Below are positions 54,259-60,040 of a stretch of 60,040 bases of DNA, piece by piece. The DNA is from a virus, in IMG/VR virus record IMGVR_UViG_3300025083_000025, positions 1-60,040 of that record. One strand, 5' to 3'. The notes under the pieces are model-generated. The model was given only the letters and a program-made list of their open reading frames with translations. It was not told the origin of the DNA and did no database searches. The position numbers were made by a program, and so were the translations under genes. The stretch's first letter is position 1; every line of letters starts with the position of its first letter.

Positions 54259-54768
54259 TTATGGTTTCAATTCGTAATAAGGTGAGTATGCGTATCTTAG
54301 GTTCCAGGCCTTCACTTCTGCTGGTGTAAAATCGCCTACAAGGTAATCTTCGGGTGATGTAAACAGTATAAATACTACTATATCAGAGACCTCTTTATCG
54401 ATAGCATATTTGTTTGCCTTGAATGTATTCTCACAAGTCTTAATACTGATCTTTTGAGTCTCTCCATTCTTTACTACATGAATGTCCGGATCATCTGTTA
54501 CATCCTTTGTTTGTTTCAACAGCGTAGACACTGTGTATCTTGAGTACTCTGGTGTGATTTCATAGTAGTACCTTACTAACAACTCTCCAAGTATCCCTAA
54601 GTATTCAGTGTAATATTCACGAGGTACCTCACCCAGTAGTAAGGATTTTTTAGTTCCGGTCCTCTGTTTGTTTGTCCCCTCATATCTTTTCTTATTCGCT
54701 TCTATTCTCCTGAGAGTTAAGTCATCAGAATATTCTTTAAGATAAGACGGGATAGGTAGCCGGTTCAT
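54259..54768 (-). CDS. PD-(D/E)XK-type endonuclease candidate, 169 aa
   Basis: The arrangement ILGELLVRYYYE (Glu on helix 1), DDPDIHVVKNG (Asp on strand) and QKISIKTCENTFKANKYA (I-x-IKT strand) is that of the PD-(D/E)XK nuclease fold, with spacing similar to phage resolvases and restriction-like enzymes. In the early block beside RusA and the primase, a DNA repair or host-DNA degradation role is likely. Confidence 0.55.
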   Translation of the reverse strand: MNRLPIPSYLKEYSDDLTLRRIEANKKRYEGTNKQRTGTKKSLLLGEVPREYYTEYLGILGELLVRYYYEITPEYSRYTVSTLLKQTKDVTDDPDIHVVKNGETQKISIKTCENTFKANKYAIDKEVSDIVVFILFTSPEDYLVGDFTPAEVKAWNLRYAYSPYYELKP

Positions 54769-55739
54769 GACAATCCTTTTAAGCGTTCTTTATTAAGAGT
54801 TGATAGATCATAGTGTTCCTTAACGTACTCATATAGATTGTTGGCCAGCCTCCATGCTTTAGTTATATTCATATCCTTGATCTCTCTGCGCCAGTCAGAT
54901 GGAGACTTACAAAGTATGCCGGTTTCGTTATGTATGATTACTTCTTTATATGGGGTAACACTGCTTGCTATAATTGCAGTCTTAGTATATCCCGCTTCAA
55001 CTACTTTCAATTCTGATTTACATTTATTGAACACACTCTTCTTTAGTGGAGATAGTGATACATCAAAGAACTTGTACAGTTGTGCGTATTGAGTTATGTC
55101 TACGGGGTTCATACGATACTTAGCCTTTAATCTGTCGGCATAGTCCATGAGATTCATGCTGTATAATTCGTAGTCTTCAAAGGTCATACCCATCTCATCC
55201 AGATCTTTCTGGTGACCATTAGCACCAAGGTATCCAAACCTTACTTTAAAGTCTGGATTACCATCTTTCTGTTGATCAGCCCACTGCTGTTCTTTCTCGT
55301 ATACTGTATTAGGGATAAGTCTATAAACAGCGTCAGGATTAATCTTCTTCATCATCGTAATAAGGTACGAGGATGGTGACCAAATCTCATCTGCTATTTT
55401 AATTGTATTGGTAATGTTAGGGCCTTCCTTTTTTTTGTAATGCTCATAGGCTGGATTATCTTTAGGTAGGTTCCAGTAGTCATCGTTATCCAGAATAAGT
55501 TTGACGTCATTGTTCTTTAAGAACTTTTTAAATTCTTTGTGATCAGAGACGCTACATCTCCTGGACACCACAAGGTTTTTTATTTGAGACAAGTCCCATT
55601 CCTTCATCTCATTAAAGTCCTCAAAGAAATGGATCTGTAATCCTTCTTCTTCTTTAAGTCTTAGGAACGGAGTCATTAACCTATGATAGTTAATACCGTT
55701 TAGCCCATCAAGATAAATCAGTGTCATCATAATACTCAA
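54765..55739 (-). CDS. GT-B glycosyltransferase, 324 aa
   Basis: Two Rossmann-like halves. Near the end, SPLKKSVFNKCKSELKVVEA and AIIASSVTPYKEVIIHNETG-ILC match the donor-binding region of GT4-type enzymes (E-x7-E-like spacing and the 'A-S-x-V-x-P-Y-x-E' motif). The start LIYLDGLNGINYHRLMTPF is also typical. Being in the early block, it may modify host surface glycans or DNA bases rather than the fibre; substrate unknown. Confidence 0.75.
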   Translation of the reverse strand: MSIMMTLIYLDGLNGINYHRLMTPFLRLKEEEGLQIHFFEDFNEMKEWDLSQIKNLVVSRRCSVSDHKEFKKFLKNNDVKLILDNDDYWNLPKDNPAYEHYKKKEGPNITNTIKIADEIWSPSSYLITMMKKINPDAVYRLIPNTVYEKEQQWADQQKDGNPDFKVRFGYLGANGHQKDLDEMGMTFEDYELYSMNLMDYADRLKAKYRMNPVDITQYAQLYKFFDVSLSPLKKSVFNKCKSELKVVEAGYTKTAIIASSVTPYKEVIIHNETGILCKSPSDWRREIKDMNITKAWRLANNLYEYVKEHYDLSTLNKERLKGLS

Positions 55740-55932
55740 GTAATACAGAGCGAATCATATCAAACTCTGCATCAATGTCTCTTTTAAACTTTCTGATTGT
55801 ATTGTGTAATCGCTCTGCGTCAGAACGAGGATCTCCTGAAGAGTCGTGTAGACTCTCATACAACTCAGTAGCCGCATCATGCATTCTACTGGTTGCCAGG
55901 AAATAAATCTTACTTAATGATTTTGTATCCAT
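55708..55932 (-). CDS. Hypothetical helical protein, 74 aa
   Basis: Acidic helical protein (LSKIYFLATSRMHDAATELY ... DAERLHNTIRKFKRDIDAEF). Overlaps the RusA gene by 23 bp and the GT gene by 32 bp. No family recognised. Confidence 0.5.
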   Translation of the reverse strand: MDTKSLSKIYFLATSRMHDAATELYESLHDSSGDPRSDAERLHNTIRKFKRDIDAEFDMIRSVLLEYYDDTDLS

Positions 55933-56290
55933 AACCCTTTATTGTTGCAACAAACTTATCCTTCTCTACGTTTGGATCGTATTGAGTTGATTGCTTGGTG
56001 AAGAACTTAGGGCTATCATCATGGATATAGCCGTGATTACGTAGGTAATCTGCTAAAAATTTACAACAACATATAGCGTTATCAACATCGAAACGACAAT
56101 TGTAACGTACATGTATCTCCATTGAGTCAATCCAGAACTTATCATAATCTTTGATTACTTCTGCTATGGACTCCCAATATTCCTTTTTGTATTTTACGCG
56201 CACCGCGTAGTGGCGCCCACTGTAGAACTTATTCAGTGATGGAGGCTTGGGTAGTTGTATTACGATTTCTTCGTAAGCATTCATACCCAT
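55910..56290 (-). CDS. RusA-family Holliday junction resolvase
   Basis: 126 aa. It has the RusA signature: QLPKPPSLNKFYSGRHYAVR at the start, RFDVDNAICCCKFLADYL with D-x-D-N in the middle and NHGYIHDDSP for the second acidic pair. RusA enzymes cut four-way junctions to resolve replication and recombination intermediates, preparing DNA for packaging. It lies directly downstream of the primase-helicase. Confidence 0.85.
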   Translation of the reverse strand: MGMNAYEEIVIQLPKPPSLNKFYSGRHYAVRVKYKKEYWESIAEVIKDYDKFWIDSMEIHVRYNCRFDVDNAICCCKFLADYLRNHGYIHDDSPKFFTKQSTQYDPNVEKDKFVATIKGYGYKIIK

Positions 56291-56300
56291 GAATATAATA

Positions 56301-58076
56301 CTATAACTTCAGTAATGCAACATTATATGCCGCGGGTTTAAAACTTTTATTACCCGTTGCAAGACCACTGAATCCGGTTTTAGTTGAATTGATTTCTAAA
56401 ATAATAGGCTCGTCCCATGCAGTAGGTTCTCCTCCGGTTTCCTGGTTACGTTGTTTACGCACATGTATCTCGGTTCGTTGTCGAAGATCGTAGTCAGGCG
56501 AAGAAACTTTTCTATGAAACGTGAGGAAAGAATCGGCCCTATTCACGAACTTACCGCCGCCTTCAGTCATTGCGGCACGAGGTGCTACCGGCAGACCATC
56601 AGGCCCAACAGTCCTTTGTGCTTCGGTAATAGAGTGCGTGTTAAGCCATACCGCCATGTTGTTCTTAACGCTGAACGTAAGCATTTCTGAAGCGGCTTCA
56701 TAATGATACTCATGAGAAGACACTTGATTGTTCTTTGACACCGTCATCTTTAATGAGTTGTATGGATCAATAAACAAACCATGATAATCTTCTTGGCGTA
56801 TAAGTTTCTCTGCAAATACAAGTAGATCAGTGTAAGAATATACTTGCTCATTACTAATCACTGTAAAATATTTGTTGACCCATTTGTATGCGGCTACTCT
56901 TTCTTCATAGTGCATATCAGTAATCTTCATGTCTACCACAAACTCCATCAGCCTCATCTTTACTGCCGCAGTTCTATTTTCTGAGGAGTAAATTATCCAT
57001 CGCCAATTGTGTTTGATAGAAGAGCATACCATAAGATACAGCGCCATAGTAGTTTTACCTACGTTACTATGCCCATTGATAATAGTAAATTCTTTTTTAA
57101 ATAAGTAATGCTTGTCAAGTTCAGCGAAGCCGGTAGACAAACCTTTCTCAATCTCTCCGTTTGCAAACTTATTGATCCATTCATAGTCACTATCATCAGA
57201 AGAAATAAAGGACATGTCTCCATCATTGATACGCATCTCTCTACGTATCTTGTTCTCATCATCAATGATCTCACGAATAGGCATCATCTTGCCCTGACTT
57301 AACCCATCGACAATAGTCTTCTTGGCTAGATCTAAATCCTCAACGGTGTCACGCAGTTGTAACTCACGTAGCATTACACGCACCGCTTCGTCCTCTTCCA
57401 TCCTTCCAGCAGATATGTATCCACCACATAGAATTGATGCTCTTAAAAGAGTTATGTGCTTCTCGCCGTCAGGTGCCTTACGAATCATACGAGCAACGAT
57501 ATCTATCTTGTCGTAGTCGGTATATGATTTCCTTTCAGTGATATCCTCATGCTGAGTATTCTCAGAGAGCATAGCGCCAAAGACTTTGTTATTGTCATTG
57601 CTAATTAAGTCAGGGTCATAACTTTCAAAGCAAGCCCGCGATACATTAATACCTGAAGGGTCAACCTCTAATCCATATGTTCTATCAAAGTATGCTTGTA
57701 ATGCACGGAAGTGGTCACGATGTCTTTCGCTATTGGAAACCTTGACCAATGCTTTGAGGCCATCACCACTTGGAGATCTCCAGCATGCACGTATGTGTTC
57801 ATCAGTCCCTAATAAAGCCTTATAGTCATCTACATCAATGTGATCAAAGTCTAAGATTACATAACCACTATGTCCTTGAATGTCACTATCTCTTCTGCCT
57901 TTAAATACACCTGAGAATAATGCTACGGGCAAAGTCTTTTTAACAGCGCTTTGACCATCTCTGACTTCATCAACCTTTGATTTTGACTTACCTTCTCGTA
58001 TCCTATCTAATGCGCTTTCTAATGATATATAATGAGGGTCATCAATGTTAGTTATCGATGAGAATATTGTAATCAT
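56301..58076 (-). CDS. Primase-helicase (BT4734/VirE-N-like primase plus RepA/DnaB-type ATPase)
   Basis: 591 aa from ATG 58076; a longer frame exists, but this start leaves a 1-bp gap and MITIFSSITN is the normal family beginning. The N-terminal half matches BT4734/VirE-N-type proteins of Bacteroidota, which resemble archaeo-eukaryotic primases: catalytic D76-F-D78 in VILDFDHID and SPSGDGLKALVKV. The C-terminal half is a RecA-fold helicase: Walker A GHSNVGKTT (335-343) and Walker B HGLFIDPYNS. It would prime and unwind at the phage fork. Confidence 0.8.
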   Translation of the reverse strand: MITIFSSITNIDDPHYISLESALDRIREGKSKSKVDEVRDGQSAVKKTLPVALFSGVFKGRRDSDIQGHSGYVILDFDHIDVDDYKALLGTDEHIRACWRSPSGDGLKALVKVSNSERHRDHFRALQAYFDRTYGLEVDPSGINVSRACFESYDPDLISNDNNKVFGAMLSENTQHEDITERKSYTDYDKIDIVARMIRKAPDGEKHITLLRASILCGGYISAGRMEEDEAVRVMLRELQLRDTVEDLDLAKKTIVDGLSQGKMMPIREIIDDENKIRREMRINDGDMSFISSDDSDYEWINKFANGEIEKGLSTGFAELDKHYLFKKEFTIINGHSNVGKTTMALYLMVCSSIKHNWRWIIYSSENRTAAVKMRLMEFVVDMKITDMHYEERVAAYKWVNKYFTVISNEQVYSYTDLLVFAEKLIRQEDYHGLFIDPYNSLKMTVSKNNQVSSHEYHYEAASEMLTFSVKNNMAVWLNTHSITEAQRTVGPDGLPVAPRAAMTEGGGKFVNRADSFLTFHRKVSSPDYDLRQRTEIHVRKQRNQETGGEPTAWDEPIILEINSTKTGFSGLATGNKSFKPAAYNVALLKL

Positions 58077-58077
58077 T

Positions 58078-58362
58078 TCATTTAAAATCTTTGGCATAGG
58101 AATCTTCTTTGTGATATTCAGAGAACCCAATCTTCTTTTGAACAAGAATTTTGGAGACCCTGAAGTTATGTTTTTTGGTTTTGGAATTCATGCATTTTTC
58201 TAAAAAAAATAATGCCTTTGAATCTTTGTTTAGATCATGAAGATTTTTGGCTCTGCTTACACACTCCAACTCGTATCCCTTAAAGAGATGCATCTTCTTA
58301 CCAATCTTTCTTTGATATATAATGTTGACCTTGTAATAGAATATGTCCTGGCCTTTACTCAT
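58078..58362 (-). CDS. Basic hypothetical protein, 94 aa
   Basis: ATG 58362 (MSKGQDIFYYKVNIIYQRKI) overlaps the upstream gene by 8 bp. Lys-rich throughout. It may be a replication accessory protein by location. No family recognised. Confidence 0.55.
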   Translation of the reverse strand: MSKGQDIFYYKVNIIYQRKIGKKMHLFKGYELECVSRAKNLHDLNKDSKALFFLEKCMNSKTKKHNFRVSKILVQKKIGFSEYHKEDSYAKDFK

Positions 58363-58549
58363 CCTTTTTATTCTTGCAACCACAGTCTTCTTCCAGGTCT
58401 TCCCTTATCTCAAACATTTGATCACAGTAAGATTGTAAACTACTCTGACACCACACGCAAAATGCTACGGGCATGATGCCGAAATTCCCATACAAAAACT
58501 GATCGTCTACTTCACTACCACATATGGTGCACTCTTTTAATTCCATCAT
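58355..58549 (-). CDS. Zinc-ribbon-like protein, 64 aa
   Basis: C-x2-C (CTICGSE) and C-x2-C (FCVWCQSS) suggest one treble-clef or zinc-ribbon site, followed by an acidic helix and CGCKNKKD end. Overlaps its neighbours by 4-8 bp. Unknown role, possibly nucleic-acid binding. Confidence 0.6.
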   Translation of the reverse strand: MMELKECTICGSEVDDQFLYGNFGIMPVAFCVWCQSSLQSYCDQMFEIREDLEEDCGCKNKKDE

Positions 58550-59010
58550 ACCGGTAGTGTTATTATTTCTGATGCGCTTAATATTGCAAACTCATTCCAA
58601 TTCTGAGGAGCGTCGGCATATATTATCACTTTATATTTAAGTTTAGTGTCGCTTACTTCAGACTCGTTAACTAAATCCCTAATGAGTTCAATGCCTTCGA
58701 AATACTTTCTTTGATAATCGGGGTCTACGGTTTTACCATTAGCATATACTCCCATGCATTTAGCATGAGTTTTCTCAGCGTGAATAACGGTAGAGTGATC
58801 ACGATTAAACATCTTACCAAGAGATTGGTAACTCATAGTAGTATTGAATCTCAGGTAAGACCAAATCAATGTCCGCGTTTGAACCAAGTCACGATCTCTT
58901 TTACTTAGGTAAAGATGCGGTGCGTGAATCTCATTCAAGTTTGAATACACTGTAATTGTAGCATCGATTATTGCTTTGTTCTTTCTATTTATAAATGTAT
59001 GGTAGTCCAT
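58546..59010 (-). CDS. DnaA domain IV-like DNA-binding protein
   Basis: 154 aa. Residues about 37-85 reproduce DnaA domain IV: LSKRDRDLVQTRTLIWSYLR, then MSYQSLGKMFNRDHSTVIHA and EKTHAKC. The RDH(S/T)TV(I/L)HA block is the signature that reads DnaA boxes. There is no AAA+ domain, so it cannot remodel origins alone; it may mark the phage origin, recruit the helicase, or occupy host DnaA boxes. It stands upstream of the primase-helicase in the same operon. Confidence 0.8.
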   Translation of the reverse strand: MDYHTFINRKNKAIIDATITVYSNLNEIHAPHLYLSKRDRDLVQTRTLIWSYLRFNTTMSYQSLGKMFNRDHSTVIHAEKTHAKCMGVYANGKTVDPDYQRKYFEGIELIRDLVNESEVSDTKLKYKVIIYADAPQNWNEFAILSASEIITLPV

Positions 59011-59234
59011 TACTTATCGGATATAGATTTGAAATATTCGGGAGCAACTCTTTCAATTTCCATTAAGATTACAACTTCTTTCTCTCGTAGAGATTCACTT
59101 GATCCTGGATCGTGTTTGCTTTTTGTTCCGAAAGATGCGTGTAGAATACTTAACTCCTCTAATTTACTGTCTACATATTCGCGTACCTCTGTACACATAG
59201 CACGACGGCTTACAGCGTTACATTTATTTTTCAT
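59010..59234 (-). CDS. Hypothetical helical protein, 74 aa
   Basis: MKNKCNAVSRRAMCTEVREY then an acidic helical stretch (REKEVVILMEIERVAPEYFK). Its stop shares a base with the DnaA-IV gene start. No family recognised. Confidence 0.5.
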   Translation of the reverse strand: MKNKCNAVSRRAMCTEVREYVDSKLEELSILHASFGTKSKHDPGSSESLREKEVVILMEIERVAPEYFKSISDK

Positions 59235-59328
59235 ATCTCTTTAAGATTTTTTTTATCTCCTTAATACGTATGTGATCTTTACGAATTAAAGTGAATGACA
59301 TTATCGATACCAATACTAATACAATCAT
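59224..59328 (-). CDS. 34-aa membrane peptide
   Basis: ATG 59328: a hydrophobic start (MIVLVLVSIMSFTLI) followed by a basic helix (RKDHIRIKEIKKILKRYEK). Lies 4 bp after the upstream stop and overlaps the next gene by 11 bp. Probably a small membrane-anchored early protein. Confidence 0.45.
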   Translation of the reverse strand: MIVLVLVSIMSFTLIRKDHIRIKEIKKILKRYEK

Positions 59329-59332
59329 TGAG

Positions 59333-59494
59333 TTAAAGTTTAGGTTTGTTAAAACCTTCTTGCTCTAATATTTGCTCTTGCCATTCTTGTAACTCATGAA
59401 TATTATCTTTAATATCCTTTAGTTGTGCAGACAATTTATTGATGGTCTCTAAGGGGTTCCCCATCATCTTATTAAACTCTTCTTCGTAGTTCAT
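59333..59494 (-). CDS. Coiled-coil protein, 53 aa
   Basis: ATG 59494: MNYEEEFNKMMGNPLETINK, then a regular heptad helix (LSAQLKDIKDNIHELQEWQE). The start overlaps the KER-tail gene stop as ATGA. No family recognised. Confidence 0.5.
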   Translation of the reverse strand: MNYEEEFNKMMGNPLETINKLSAQLKDIKDNIHELQEWQEQILEQEGFNKPKL

Positions 59495-59694
59495 CTCTCT
59501 TTGGTGTTAAAGGTTTCTTCTACTCTTTTTATAAGATAATTAATTTCATACTCATCGTCATCAATAAACTCTTGCACCAATTCTGCTGCGTCTTTATCAT
59601 TGTACTGTTTAGCATACCACTTTAGTCCACCTATAACATCATACACACCGTATTCATTAGGTGTTTCTTTCCACTTCTCAATCAACTCTTTCAT
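59491..59694 (-). CDS. KEK-family small early protein, copy 3
   Basis: 67 aa ending ETFNTKER. Upstream of its ATG the sequence reads ATA-AAA-ACG-GCA-ATG-AAA-GAG, matching the family start M-K-T-P-M-Q-E with the first ATG mutated to ATA; the second Met is therefore used. Acidic helical body (DAAELVQEFIDDDEYEINYL). Function unknown. Confidence 0.65.
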   Translation of the reverse strand: MKELIEKWKETPNEYGVYDVIGGLKWYAKQYNDKDAAELVQEFIDDDEYEINYLIKRVEETFNTKER

Positions 59695-59718
59695 TGCCGT
59701 TTTTATTTCTCTTTTGTT

Positions 59719-59901
59719 TTAATATATTTTCCACTCCCTTGTTACAGCATTGAAGATTTGATAATAGTCATAGTAATCATCATCCTTATACTTTTGAACA
59801 AGGGCTTCAGCATCTTCAAAATAATCAAAACTACCTTTTACATCATTCATACCGCCCGAAGGGTAGTGTTGGCTGAATGCAAAAACTATAAACTTTTTCA
59901 T
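59719..59901 (-). CDS. Hypothetical protein, 60 aa
   Basis: MKKFIVFAFSQHYPSGGMND followed by FEDAEALVQKYKDDDYYDYY. The beta-turn-helix pattern with 'GG-x-(N)D' resembles small phage proteins of unknown function. Starts with ATGA overlap to the family gene upstream and ends near a decayed junction repeat. Confidence 0.6.
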   Translation of the reverse strand: MKKFIVFAFSQHYPSGGMNDVKGSFDYFEDAEALVQKYKDDDYYDYYQIFNAVTREWKIY

Positions 59902-60040
59902 TTTTCTTTGGTGTTAAAGGTTTCCTCAAAGTAGTCATCTGCTGATTTTTGGAAGCAGTTCCTTTGATAGTCATCTGCAAAGTCGCACATCACATCTTTC
60001 TCTTTCTCAAGGTGTAGTTCCGCAAAACTTATAGCATCTT
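59898..60040 (-). CDS. KEK-family small early protein, C-terminal part cut by the window edge
   Basis: The frame enters from the window end and ends at 59898 with ETFNTKEK. It carries LEKEKDVM, as in copies 1 and 2. Joining base 60040 to base 1 on the minus strand gives an uninterrupted frame back to ATG 97 (240 bases, 79 aa). The repeat at 59899-59923 covers its 3' end. Confidence 0.6.
   Translation of the reverse strand, partial: DAISFAELHLEKEKDVMCDFADDYQRNCFQKSADDYFEETFNTKEK

Overview
The window reads as one tailed-phage genome, probably podovirus-like, from a host in Bacteroidota (AT-rich, plausibly aquatic). Evidence for the host: at least nine gene starts follow the Bacteroidota -7 promoter box TAnnTTTG, and the primase-helicase has a BT4734/VirE-N-type N-terminus. 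Evidence for a phage: large terminase, portal, scaffold and major capsid in order, two adaptor-like proteins, a 1686-residue tail/stabilisation candidate, very large internal virion proteins and a lysis cassette. The ends look joined. A reading frame entering at base 97 on the minus strand continues without a stop into the frame ending at 59898, giving 79 codons, and the same small-gene family with the same junction repeat sits at both ends. I read the sequence as a complete circular or circularly permuted genome of about 60 kb. Layout. (1) Early block, minus strand, 54.1-60.04 kb continuing through 1-11.28 kb: dozens of tiny overlapping genes plus a replication/recombination set: a DnaA domain IV-like protein, primase-helicase, RusA resolvase, PD-(D/E)XK nuclease, RecE-like exonuclease, a single-strand annealing protein candidate and a small protein with an SSB-type DLPF tail. 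Four promoters in this block share TTAAC-N6-TTAAC, 22-23 nt, then a TAnnTTTG-type box. (2) A GC-rich, palindrome-rich stretch without credible genes (11.35-12.11 kb). (3) Late block, plus strand, 12.59-54.09 kb: methyltransferase, fibre-like protein, 2OG oxygenase, GroES-like protein, terminase, portal, a 2066-aa collagen-like fibre, a three-domain collagen-modifying enzyme, scaffold, capsid, adaptors, stabilisation protein, internal virion proteins, holin-like proteins, a thioredoxin-like protein and a unimolecular spanin candidate. The most striking content is the pairing of the collagen-like fibre (hundreds of G-X-Y triplets, Lys very often in the Y position before Gly, 12 globular inserts, C1q/TNF-like tip) with a neighbouring protein that fuses a GT-B glycosyltransferase, a GT25 collagen-type glycosyltransferase and a lysyl-hydroxylase (PLOD-type) dioxygenase. 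This looks like a self-contained phage system that hydroxylates and glycosylates its own fibre. A second genome-wide signal is the hexamer ACAGCG: about 62 copies on the plus strand against about 10 of its complement, irrespective of gene direction, which suggests a Chi-like or other polar DNA-processing signal. I see no DNA polymerase, RNA polymerase, integrase, CRISPR array or canonical tRNA.
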